Of a stretch of DNA of 64,000 nucleotides, positions 16,823 through 24,453 are shown one piece after another; the first letter of the stretch is position 1, and every line of letters starts with the position of its first letter. A program made the translations under genes and the position numbers. The notes beneath the pieces are model-generated. The model was not told the DNA's origin, did not search any database, and saw only the letters and a program-made list of their open reading frames with translations. Origin of the DNA: Streptomyces sp. LX-29 (lineage in GTDB: Bacteria; Actinomycetota; Actinomycetes; Streptomycetales; Streptomycetaceae); NCBI RefSeq assembly GCF_029541745.1, contig NZ_CP089746.1, positions 1,488,001 through 1,552,000 of the forward strand, given 5' to 3'.

Positions 16823-17830
16823 TCAGGCGGTGCGGCGCCTTCGGTGGCGTCGCCACTGCCATACGGCTGCTACCGCGAAGGAGGCCGCGGTCAGGGCGAT
16901 GCCCAGCACCGGCCAGTTGCTTCCCGCCAGCCGCAGGTCGGCGACGAGGACCGTGAAGATCAGGCCCAGGGGGACCAGGAGCGAGAGGACGGCTCTGAGA
17001 GCCGCCACCACCATCTCGGGGTCGGGCTTTGTGGCCCGCCTCGGTCGGGCGGGGGCCGGCTCGCCGAAGTAGAAGGTGGTGGCCCGGTCCATCAGGCGAT
17101 CGGTGGCCCTGCTGTACGACAGCCCGAGGTACGGGATCCAGACGAGGGGGGCGACCATCCCGACCAGCAGCACGGCGCCGAGCAGGGCGTACCGTCCGGC
17201 CTGGGCCAGCCATCGCGCCGCTCTCCCCGTCGTCGGCTCGCTTTTCGGCACGATCAGCCCTAGGAGGCGCGCCATCCGCAGGATGAGACGCCACAGGGCC
17301 GGCATACGCCGTCGGAGTCGCCCGATCGCCCCCTCCTCGGGGCCTTCCGCCGTTCCGCCCTTCCCGGGGAGCGGCAGTTCCGACAGCGCGGCCCGCGCCC
17401 GGTCGACGTCCTCGTAGACCCCCTGGAGGACCAGGAGTTCGGCGCCCCGGACGGGGTCCGTGGGGTCCCGACCGTCGAGGGCGGCCAGTTCCAGGCAGGT
17501 ACGCGCCTGACTGAGCAGCGCCGCACAGAACGCGAACGGCATCAGGATCACCAGGGGGCCGCCGACGAAGGATCCTTCGGTCACGACCCGGCGTCTGCCG
17601 CGGCCGAGTACCCGGGCCCGGAGTTCGGCCGTGGTGGCGTCGGGGTACGCCTCGCCGACCCGGTCCACCGAGCGCGCGGCGGACGGGCCCATGTGTCGGA
17701 CGGCGAAGGCGGCGAGGTGCTCGGGCAGGTGCCGCGGGTCCGCGGCCGCCGCCCTCAGCAGCGACCGCGTGAGGGCGGGGTCCTGAAGCGCGTCCGTGTC
17801 CTGGGGATCCGTGCCCGGCACGCTCACCAC
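16823..17830 (-). CDS. hypothetical membrane protein
   Basis: The family is not recognised. The protein is about 335 aa if started at the GTG at 17830 (GGGGA upstream). The frame continues to 17998 but that part is low-complexity Arg/Pro/Gly. After a soluble N-terminal region (PEHLAAFAVRHMGPSAARSV) there are hydrophobic segments: VGGPLVILMPFAFCAALLS, YALLGAVLLVGMVAPLVWIP, then two near the C-terminus around LSLLVPLGLIFTVLV and PVLGIALTAASFAVAAVWQW, ending in an Arg-rich tail. It looks like a polytopic inner-membrane protein with cytoplasmic loops. It converges with the truncated regulator. Confidence 0.6.
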   Translation of the reverse strand: MVSVPGTDPQDTDALQDPALTRSLLRAAAADPRHLPEHLAAFAVRHMGPSAARSVDRVGEAYPDATTAELRARVLGRGRRRVVTEGSFVGGPLVILMPFAFCAALLSQARTCLELAALDGRDPTDPVRGAELLVLQGVYEDVDRARAALSELPLPGKGGTAEGPEEGAIGRLRRRMPALWRLILRMARLLGLIVPKSEPTTGRAARWLAQAGRYALLGAVLLVGMVAPLVWIPYLGLSYSRATDRLMDRATTFYFGEPAPARPRRATKPDPEMVVAALRAVLSLLVPLGLIFTVLVADLRLAGSNWPVLGIALTAASFAVAAVWQWRRHRRRRTA

Positions 17831-18165
17831 GTCCCCGAGTCGAGGACGGGGCCGCCCGGGCGCTCCGTCTTCCGCCCGTGGAACCGCCGGAGCGCGGTGT
17901 CCGCGGAGCGGCACTCGCCGGCCGCGGAGAGCGGCACGAGGATCCTCGGGCGCGACATGATTCGTGTGTAGCACAGAGGGCACGTGCGGACCGGGCATCC
18001 TCGCGGCGGCGCAGCACGTGCCCGAACGGATTCATCTGAGGGGTGTCGCGAGGAGTGACGAGCCCGCGCCGCGCACGGATGGCGGGCGGTATCGGAGCGG
18101 CAGGAGCACGCCGATCCCGCCGATCACGCCGATGGGGCGGCCTCTCTCCGCGTCCGGGCGAGGCG

Positions 18166-18352
18166 CACGCGGTCCTCGGCTCCGCCCGGCCCCGGTGACG
18201 GCCCACGCCGTCTTCGGATCCGCCCGGCCCCGGAGACAGCCCACGCCGTCTTCGGCGCCCGGCCCCGGTGAGGCCCACGCGGTCCTCGGCTCCGCCCAGT
18301 CCTGGAGACAGCGCGCGCGGTCCTCGGCTCCGCCCCAGCCCCGGAGGTGGCG
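18166..18352. repeat. five tandem copies of a ~38-bp GC-rich unit
   Basis: Units begin at 18166, 18204, 18242, 18276 and 18314 (lengths 38, 38, 34, 38, 39). Each starts CACGC(G/C)GTC(C/T)TCGG and contains CCGGCCCCGG or a close variant. They lie in the 0.6-kb gap between the membrane protein and the metalloprotease. Frames are open across them on both strands because stops are rare at this GC, and no coding signal is convincing. The rest of this gap, 17831-18626, shows nothing else. Confidence 0.75.
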
Positions 18353-18626
18353 CACCCGGTCCCGGTCCCGGGGACGGCCCCTCGGGCTGGTCGACGGCCG
18401 GCCGGCCGCTGAACGTGAACCCCCGCCGTCCGCGTGACGGCCCCGTCCTCCTCCTCTCGGCGACCGTGTCGCCCGACCGGCCCTGCGGCGGTTGCGACGG
18501 CGTCCGAGTTGCGGCAGGGGTCTCCCGGACGCAGCCTGGGAGGCGTCGGGCTTCAGCGCCCGTTCCGGTCTCCGCGGTGCCGATTTCTTTCGCTAAGCAC
18601 ACCCACGACAGTGCAAGGAGACCGGT

Positions 18627-20456
18627 ATGGCCACGGAAACAGTCGTCGCTTTTCCCAAGATCGCCAGTGTGCCCACCGTGCGCGTGGGCGAGGAAGCGCG
18701 AGGTCTGGAGCGCGTGCAGGACTTCCTGCGGCGGTTCGGCTACCTCGCCGGGTCATCCAGCGCCAACCGTGTGGACGGCACGACGTCGCACGCCCTGGAG
18801 AAGTACCAGGAGTTCAACGGGCTCACCGTCACGGGCGAGTTCGACGAGGCCACGCGGGATGCCATGACCCAACCCCGGTGCGCCATGCCCGACATGCGCC
18901 TCGGCATCGAGGCCGTCACCACATGCGGTTGGACCAGGACCGACCTGACCTTCGCCTTCGACACCGGGACCGACGACGCGGCCGGGAACCAGGAGTTCGA
19001 CGCCGTCCGGAACGCGTTCCAGACCTGGGCGGCGGCCGCGCCGCTGACCTTCACCGAGGTGGAGAAGGACCAGAGCCCTGACATCCTCATCGGCTGGCGA
19101 CCGGCCAGCGACACCGATCTGAGTATGGTCGGGGGCACGCTCGCGCACGCCGACTTCCCGCCCGCATGCGGAGTCGTCACCGACGGCAGTCTGCCGAAGC
19201 CCGTCCACTTCGACGACTCCGAGCACAACTGGAGCATCGGGGCCGCGGTGAACTCCTTCGACGTGGAGACGGTCGCGCTGCACGAGCTCGGCCATATCCT
19301 CGGGCTGGCCCACACCAGCGCGTCGGGGGCGGTGATGTTGCCGGTGGTCAGCTCGAATTCGACGAAGAGGGCCCTCACCCAGGACGACATCGACGGTGTC
19401 CGCAGCCTGTACCCCGACGGCGCTCGGCGTCAGGAGGTCGCCCGCACCCGGGAGGCGAGGGAGGCGTGGTTTGGCTGGGAGTCCCGGGGCGGCAGCGTCA
19501 CCAGCGACATCGCCGTCGGACGTCATACCGACGGGCGCATGGAGATCTTCGCCGCCGGGCTGGACCGCGCGGTGTGGCACAACTGGCAGATGGTCCCGAA
19601 CGACGGTTGGTCGGGCTGGGCCTCCCTCCAGGGTGGGATCACCACGGACATCGCGATCGGACGGAACGCGGACGGGCGTATGGAGATCTTCGCCGGCGGC
19701 CTCGACAACGCCGTCTGGCACAGGTGGCAGGTGGCGCCGAGCGGCGGCTGGTCACCCGGCTGGAACTCCCTCGGCGGAGGCATCACCAGCAACATCGCCG
19801 TCGGACGCAACGCGGACGGACGCATGGAGATCTTCGCCCGCGGACTGGACAACGCCGTCTGGCACAAGTGGCAGGTGGCGCCGAACGGCCGTTGGTCACC
19901 CGGCTGGAACTCCCTCGGCGGAGGCATCACCAGCAACATCGCCGTCGGACGCAACGCCGACGGACGCATGGAGATCTTCGCCCGCGGACTGGACGGCGCG
20001 GTATGGCACAGGCGTCAGGCGGTGCCCAGCGGCGGCTGGTCCGGCTGGGACTCCCTCGGCGGGGGCATCACCAGCGAGATCACCGTCGGGCAGAACGCGG
20101 ACGGACGCTTGGAGATCTTCGCCCGCGGGCTGGACGGCGCGGTATGGCAGAAGTGGCAGGTCTCCCCCGGCGGCGGCTGGTCCGGCTGGAGCTCCCTCGG
20201 CGGGGGCATCACCAGCAACATCGCCCTGGGGACCAACGTCGACGGGCGCATGGAGATCTTCGCCCGCGGCCTCGACAACGCCGTCTGGCACAGATGGCAG
20301 GTGGTGCCCAGCAACGGCTGGTCACCCGGCTGGAGCTCCCTCGGCGGAGGCATCACCAGCGACATCTCCGTCGGACGCAACGCCGACGGACGCATGGAGA
20401 TCTTCGCCCGTGGCCTCGACAACGCCGTCTGGCACAAGTGGCGGACCAGCGCTTAG
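18627..20456 (+). CDS. matrixin-like metalloprotease with C-terminal seven-repeat beta-propeller/lectin
   Basis: This 609-aa protein has three modules. Residues about 25-80 are a peptidoglycan-binding-like prodomain (VQDFLRRFGYL, LEKYQEFNGLTVTGEFD). It ends in a matrixin cysteine switch, PRCAMPD, with C85. The catalytic domain carries the zinc motif HELGHILGLAH (H219, E220, H223, H229) and a downstream Met in SGAVMLPVV. From about residue 280 to the end there are seven ~46-aa repeats of the type GGGITSNIAVGRNADGRMEI then FARGLDNAVWHKWQ, as in PLL-type seven-bladed lectins. AAGGAG precedes the ATG. No hydrophobic signal peptide is visible, odd for a protease of this layout, so the export route is unclear. 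Confidence 0.88.
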   Translation: MATETVVAFPKIASVPTVRVGEEARGLERVQDFLRRFGYLAGSSSANRVDGTTSHALEKYQEFNGLTVTGEFDEATRDAMTQPRCAMPDMRLGIEAVTTCGWTRTDLTFAFDTGTDDAAGNQEFDAVRNAFQTWAAAAPLTFTEVEKDQSPDILIGWRPASDTDLSMVGGTLAHADFPPACGVVTDGSLPKPVHFDDSEHNWSIGAAVNSFDVETVALHELGHILGLAHTSASGAVMLPVVSSNSTKRALTQDDIDGVRSLYPDGARRQEVARTREAREAWFGWESRGGSVTSDIAVGRHTDGRMEIFAAGLDRAVWHNWQMVPNDGWSGWASLQGGITTDIAIGRNADGRMEIFAGGLDNAVWHRWQVAPSGGWSPGWNSLGGGITSNIAVGRNADGRMEIFARGLDNAVWHKWQVAPNGRWSPGWNSLGGGITSNIAVGRNADGRMEIFARGLDGAVWHRRQAVPSGGWSGWDSLGGGITSEITVGQNADGRLEIFARGLDGAVWQKWQVSPGGGWSGWSSLGGGITSNIALGTNVDGRMEIFARGLDNAVWHRWQVVPSNGWSPGWSSLGGGITSDISVGRNADGRMEIFARGLDNAVWHKWRTSA

Positions 20457-20475
20457 GGCGGTCAGGAGGATGACC

Positions 20476-20910
20476 ATGACTTCGCAGGACGCGCAGCAGC
20501 GGGAGCGGGAGATGCCCCGGGGTGGGATGGAGCCCCGGGCCGCGGCTCGGGCCGACACGAGGGCCGGGGGCATCGAGACCCCGAGCATGCCAGCCGGGGG
20601 CATGAAGACCCCGCGCATGGCAGCCGGGGGCACGCGGGCCGCGGACAGCGAGACCGCGGGCACCACGGGCATGGACACCACGGGCATGGAGGCCAGGGGC
20701 ATGGAGGCCAGGGGCATGGAGACCACGGCCATGGAGACGCGGCGGCAGGCGATGCCGCGCGGGGACATGGCGCCCTGGGCGGCGACCGCCAGGGTTCCCG
20801 AGGCGGACCAGGAGATGCCGCACGGGGACCTGCGGGGCATGCGGTCCGCGCCGGCGGGCGCGGCGGCCACGGGCGCCCGGGACATGCCGCGCGGCGACAT
20901 GCGCTCCTGA
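20476..20910 (+). CDS. small Met-rich, low-complexity ORF
   Basis: The 144-aa product is hydrophilic and unusually rich in Met, Gly, Arg and Ala. It has repeated short blocks: MPRGGMEP, MPRGDMAP, MPHGDLRGM and MPRGDMRS, plus GMEARGMEARGMETTAMET. AGGAGG ends exactly six bases before the ATG at 20476, strong support for translation. An ATG at 20470 is too close to it. The gene begins 20 bp after the protease stop and could be co-transcribed. No family is recognised. Met-rich segments can bind Cu(I), but nothing else here supports that role. The low complexity leaves room for a spurious ORF. Confidence 0.5.
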   Translation: MTSQDAQQREREMPRGGMEPRAAARADTRAGGIETPSMPAGGMKTPRMAAGGTRAADSETAGTTGMDTTGMEARGMEARGMETTAMETRRQAMPRGDMAPWAATARVPEADQEMPHGDLRGMRSAPAGAAATGARDMPRGDMRS

Positions 20911-21110
20911 GGATCACCGGGCGGTTGCTGCACCCCGCCGAGTGGGCCGAGGCGCAGCGCACCCACCCCATAGCCGGCGAGCGAGCGGGGTTACGGCCTC
21001 GGCATCGAGACCACCCCGCTCCGTCGCGGCGGCTCCTACCGGCACCACCGCGGCAACCCCCTCGGCTACTCCACCATCGACAACCCGCTGTGCGACACTC
21101 GCTCCTGACG
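20911..21110 (+). pseudogene. relic of a beta-lactamase/R61-type serine hydrolase C-terminus
   Basis: Two adjacent plus-strand frames carry successive pieces of the C-terminal region of Streptomyces serine hydrolases. LLHPAEWAEAQRTHPIAG comes first. After a +1 shift near 20985 comes GYGLGIETTPLRRGGS with NPLGYST, matching the family's YGLG...GHxGxxPGYST region. No upstream catalytic SxxK domain is present. This is a frameshifted remnant. Confidence 0.55.
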
Positions 21111-21111
21111 C

Positions 21112-21150
21112 CATGCCTGACGTCCATGTCAGACATCCATGCCTGACATG
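21112..21150. promoter_or_regulatory. palindrome plus 26-bp direct repeat upstream of merR-type gene
   Basis: CATGTCAG (21125-21132) and CTGACATG (21143-21150) form a perfect 8-bp inverted repeat with a 10-bp spacer. CATGCCTGAC also occurs twice, at 21112 and 21138, exactly 26 bp apart. The set lies 68 bp upstream of the MerR-family start and resembles an operator. MerR proteins typically bind such dyads between -35 and -10. Confidence 0.5.
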
Positions 21151-21217
21151 CGTGTGTGGCCAGCCGCGGAGGACATCCGCATCCGAGTCCACGGCACGCG
21201 GTCATGAGGGGAGCACC

Positions 21218-21733
21218 ATGAGGATCGGCGAGCTGTCCCGGCGCACCGGCGTGAACGAGCGGCTGCTGCGCTACTACGAGCAGCAGGGGTTGTTGCGCCC
21301 GGAGCGGCTGCCGAGCGGGTACCGCGACTACCGCGATACGGATGTCGACGCCGTACACCGCATCCGGGCCCTGCTCGCCGCCGGCCTGTCGACCGCCACC
21401 ATCGCCCGCGTGCTGCCCTGCGTCCGGGACGACGGCGAGCGGCTGGTCCCTGTCTGCCCCGACCTGCTGGCGCAACTGAGGGACGAGCGGGCCCGGATGA
21501 CCGCGGCCATCCAGGAACTCCAGACCTCGCGGGCGCTGCTGGACACGGTGATCACGGCCGGGCAGGCCGCCGGGGCGGCGTCCGCCGGGCGGCCCGCCGA
21601 GGCGGCCACCCGCGGCGAACGGTCCGTCACGCCGCCCACCGCGGACGGGCTGACCCTCGCGGGGGTCGCCCCCGACGGGCCGGCGCTCGTGGCGGCCGCC
21701 CCCGCCGTCGCGGCCACGGCCTCCGCCGGCTAG
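21218..21733 (+). CDS. MerR-family transcriptional regulator
   Basis: The 171-aa protein begins with a classic MerR winged helix-turn-helix: MRIGELSRRTGVNERLLRYY then EQQGLLRPERLPSGYRDY. A coiled-coil dimerisation helix follows (LRDERARMTAAIQELQTSRALLD), then a disordered Ala-rich tail of about 55 residues instead of an effector domain. Two cysteines, in LPCVRDDGERLVPVCP, could be sensory but do not form a known metal-site motif. GAGGGGAG precedes the ATG. The palindrome at 21125-21150 is the obvious candidate autoregulatory site. No target gene is obvious nearby. Confidence 0.85.
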   Translation: MRIGELSRRTGVNERLLRYYEQQGLLRPERLPSGYRDYRDTDVDAVHRIRALLAAGLSTATIARVLPCVRDDGERLVPVCPDLLAQLRDERARMTAAIQELQTSRALLDTVITAGQAAGAASAGRPAEAATRGERSVTPPTADGLTLAGVAPDGPALVAAAPAVAATASAG

Positions 21734-21899
21734 GCCCCGCACCGGCCGACCCACCGGCCACCGGACGGAGCAGCACCCGGACAGGGCACGGTACGCGGCA
21801 CCGCGCGGGCGACAGCGGCCACTGGGCGCGGGCGCCGCACCGCGCAGGGCACGGAACGCGGACCCCAGGCGCGGCGGCGAGGGCTGCCACCGGTGAAGG

Positions 21900-22213
21900 G
21901 TGCCGCCCCGAGCACCCCGCGGCCGGCACCACACCCGGCACCCGGCGGGGCCGGGAAGCCGGACGGGGGCGTGACGGTGCCGCCGGCACCCGGCAGGAGG
22001 CCGGCACCACACCGTGCCCCTCGAAAACCGGCACCGCTCCCGGGCCCCCTCGTAACGGACGCCGCACCCGGCACCCGCTAGGAGGCCGGCACCGCACGGC
22101 ACCCGCAAGAGGCCGGCTCCGCACCGGCCCCCATCGGAAACGGGCACCACACCCGGCACCCCCTCAGAAACGGGCGCCGCCCCCTCACAAACGCGCGCCG
22201 CACCCGGCACCCT
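21900..22213. repeat. degenerate array of ~27-31-bp GGCACCGCACCCGGCACCC-type units
   Basis: Between the convergent MerR and MarR genes, units such as GGCACCACACCCGGCACCC recur about ten times, spaced 20-31 bp. Many end in AGGAGGCC or AAAC. No promoter or gene is visible in the whole 21734-22213 gap. Minus-strand frames through it are open but are only translations of the repeat. Confidence 0.6.
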
Positions 22214-22690
22214 CTAGGAGACAGACGCCCCACCGGGCCCGGCGCAGCGCTCCCCCGGCTCCACGATGCGGGTGAGCAGGGCGATGAGTTGATCGCGCTC
22301 GGCCGGTGTGAGGCGGGCGGTGAGCTCGTCGTTGGCCTCGTCGCCCAGCCGTTCGGTGCGGCGCAGCCGCCGCTCGCCCTCGGCGGAGAGGGCGATGGCG
22401 TTCTTGCGCCGGTCGTTGGGGTCGGGTCCGCGGGTGACCAGCCCGTCGGCGACCAGGTCGGAGACGATGCCGACCATGTCCTTCGGGTCGATGCTCAGGC
22501 TGCGGCCGAGAGCCGCCTGCGAGATGGGGCCGCGTTCGGCGACCGCCGACAAGACCGCGTGATGGGTCATCCGCATGCCCTCGCGGGCCAGCGCCTCGGC
22601 GACCAGCCGGTGGCCGCGGGCGGCCGCGCGGCCCAGCAGCCAGCTGGGGAGCGCGCGGATCCGGGCGGGAGCGAAGGGAGTCTCGGCCAT
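22214..22690 (-). CDS. MarR-family transcriptional regulator
   Basis: The product is about 158 aa from the ATG at 22690. A GTG at 22699 is an alternative. It has a MarR winged helix-turn-helix (ISQAALGRSLSIDPKDMVGI), the wing VTRGPDPNDRRKNAIALSAE, and flanking dimerisation helices. It is divergent from a quinone-oxidoreductase gene. The 86-bp shared region holds two near-identical palindromes, so it is very likely a repressor of itself and of the oxidoreductase, released by a phenolic or electrophilic ligand as is common in the family. Confidence 0.9.
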   Translation of the reverse strand: MAETPFAPARIRALPSWLLGRAAARGHRLVAEALAREGMRMTHHAVLSAVAERGPISQAALGRSLSIDPKDMVGIVSDLVADGLVTRGPDPNDRRKNAIALSAEGERRLRRTERLGDEANDELTARLTPAERDQLIALLTRIVEPGERCAGPGGASVS

Positions 22691-22713
22691 GGGCACCACC
22701 CTACCGGGGAAAC

Positions 22714-22760
22714 CATTGGACTTCCCAATGATTCCCGGCTTACCGTTGGGGCACCCAACG
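22714..22760. promoter_or_regulatory. twin MarR operators
   Basis: Palindrome 1 is CATTGG-n5-CCAATG at 22714-22730. Palindrome 2 is CGTTGGG-GCA-CCCAACG at 22744-22760. Both are 17 bp, both are followed by ATTCC, and their centres are 30 bp apart (about three helical turns). They sit between the divergent marR and oxidoreductase starts. Confidence 0.75.
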
Positions 22761-22776
22761 ATTCCAGGAGGTGCTC

Positions 22777-23706
22777 ATGCGTCGTGTTCGCTTTTTCGAG
22801 TACGGCGGTCCCGAGGTGCTGCGCGTCGAGGAGGTCGAGGCGCCTCGGCCCGGCCCGGGCGAGCTGCTGATAGCCAATGAGGCGATCGGGGTCACGCTGC
22901 CGACGGTGCGCAAGGTGCGGGACGGCGGACTACCGCTGCCCGGGGCGCTCGGCGGCGAGGTGGCCGGGCGCGTCGTCGCCGTCGGACCCGAGGTCGCCGG
23001 CTTCGCGGTCGGCGACCGGGTCACCGCGCTCTGCTTCCGCGACTCCTATGCGGAAGAGTGCGTCGTGGCGGCCGCGATGGCCACCCCGGTCCCCGACGGC
23101 GCCTCGGCGGTGGACGCGGTCGCCCTGGTCCGCGGCGGGCTGGTGGCGTCGGGCGCCCACGCCGCGGCGCGCCCGGAGCCGGGCGAGTCGGTGCTGGTCA
23201 CGGGCGCGGCGAGCGGAGTCGGGCACCTCGCCGTGCAGTTGGCGAAGGAGCGCGGCGCGGCCCGGGTGGTGGCCGCCGCCGGCTCCGCGGCCAAGGCGGA
23301 GTTCCTGCGCTCGCTGGGCGCCGACGAGGTGGTGACGTACGAGGACGCGTCCTGGGGGGAGCCGGTGGACATCGTGCTGGACGCGGTCGGCGGGGAGTTG
23401 CTGGCCCCGGCGGTGGCCGCACTCGCGCCCGGCGGGCGGCTGGTGGCCTACAGCTCGGGCGGCGGCACGGTCTCGGCTTACGACCTCCTGGTCGGCGGCA
23501 GGACGGTGACCGGATTCCAGATGGCCAGGATCGCCGCGACCCGGCCCGCGCTGATGGAGTCGTGGCGCCGGGAGTTGTGGACGCTCTTCGCCGAGGGCCG
23601 GCTGCGCCCCGCGGTGCACGTCCGACTCCCGCTCGCCGAGGCCGCCGCGGCGCACGAGATCATCGAGTCCCGGGCGAACCTCGGCAAGGTCGTCCTCATA
23701 CCCTGA
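22777..23706 (+). CDS. zinc-independent alcohol dehydrogenase/NADPH:quinone oxidoreductase family protein
   Basis: This 309-aa medium-chain reductase begins MRRVRFFEYGGPEVLRVEEV and has a GroES-like half followed by the NADPH site VLVTGAASGVGHLAVQLAKE. It lacks the structural-zinc cysteine cluster, as quinone oxidoreductases do. AGGAGG lies five bases before the ATG at 22777. The frame also opens at a GTG at 22771 inside the Shine-Dalgarno. It is the probable target of the divergent MarR regulator, which suggests detoxification of quinones or reactive carbonyls. A GNAT gene starts six bases downstream and is probably co-transcribed. Confidence 0.9.
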   Translation: MRRVRFFEYGGPEVLRVEEVEAPRPGPGELLIANEAIGVTLPTVRKVRDGGLPLPGALGGEVAGRVVAVGPEVAGFAVGDRVTALCFRDSYAEECVVAAAMATPVPDGASAVDAVALVRGGLVASGAHAAARPEPGESVLVTGAASGVGHLAVQLAKERGAARVVAAAGSAAKAEFLRSLGADEVVTYEDASWGEPVDIVLDAVGGELLAPAVAALAPGGRLVAYSSGGGTVSAYDLLVGGRTVTGFQMARIAATRPALMESWRRELWTLFAEGRLRPAVHVRLPLAEAAAAHEIIESRANLGKVVLIP

Positions 23707-23711
23707 CCACC

Positions 23712-24254
23712 ATGACCGACATCCCCGCCATGGACAGCACCGCCGCCGCGAGCCCCGCCCACGCCACGGGAGCCGGGGCCGCCGACCACGCCGTACTACG
23801 CCGGGCCGAGGCCGCCGACAGCGAGGCGGCCGCGGAGGTGTGGCTGCGCTCCTACGGCGCGGCGCTGCCGAGCGTGCGCAGGGCCCACTCCGACGAGGCG
23901 GTGCGGGAGTGGTTCCGGCGCGTGGTCGTGCCCGACCACGAGACCTGGGTGGCGGTCGCCGGCGACGCCGTCGTCGGCGTGCTGGTCCTCACCGGCGAAC
24001 GGGAGCTGGACCAGCTCTACCTCGACCCGCGGTGGCGCGGCCGGGGGCTCGGCGACCGGTTCATGGAGCTGGCCAAGCGGCGCCGACCGGCGGGTCTGGA
24101 GCTGTGGACCTTTCAGGTCAACGTTCCGGCACAGCGGTTCTACGAGCGACACGGCTTCACCGAGGTCCTACGGACCGACGGCCACGGCAACGAGGAGCGC
24201 GAGCCCGACATCCGCTACGCGTGGCGTCCCGAGGAGTCGGCCCCGACGAGCTGA
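23712..24254 (+). CDS. GNAT-family N-acetyltransferase
   Basis: This 180-aa protein has the GNAT core. The acetyl-CoA pyrophosphate loop is in ELDQLYLDPRWRGRGLGDRF and the C-terminal strand-helix in FYERHGFTEVLRTDGHGNEE. The first 25 residues are an Ala-rich extension that may not be native. An ATG at 23730 is an alternative start, and neither start has a good RBS. It lies six bases after the quinone oxidoreductase and so probably belongs to the MarR-controlled unit. The acceptor substrate is unknown. Confidence 0.82.
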   Translation: MTDIPAMDSTAAASPAHATGAGAADHAVLRRAEAADSEAAAEVWLRSYGAALPSVRRAHSDEAVREWFRRVVVPDHETWVAVAGDAVVGVLVLTGERELDQLYLDPRWRGRGLGDRFMELAKRRRPAGLELWTFQVNVPAQRFYERHGFTEVLRTDGHGNEEREPDIRYAWRPEESAPTS

Positions 24255-24453
24255 CACGCCGTCGCGGCACCGGGGAGACCTCTGGCACAGCCCCGTCGAC
24301 GGCCTCTCACGCCCCTCACCCAACCGGCCTATTTCTATGGAAATGTGACGCACGGTCCTTGTAGGCCCCGAGGGGAAACGGGAGACTTCTGCACAGCGCG
24401 CTCCAGACGTGGGATGTCATGATGTCCAGATGTCTTTGAAGGGTCGGTCGGAC

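Noticed and set aside
18166..18352. Possible CRISPR array
   Set aside because: Units are contiguous imperfect repeats without unique spacers, and no cas genes are in the window. The same applies to 21900-22213 and 61050-61760.
16677..18602. 641-aa minus-strand frame overlapping the membrane-protein gene
   Set aside because: It is a Pro/Arg/Gly-rich shadow frame and the membrane segments are encoded in the other minus frame (16823-17830).
20462..22210. 582-aa minus-strand open frame across the Met-rich ORF, serine-hydrolase relic, MerR gene and repeat array
   Set aside because: Composition is Arg/Gly/Pro/Ala typical of an antisense GC frame, there is no RBS, and it lies opposite a clear MerR gene.
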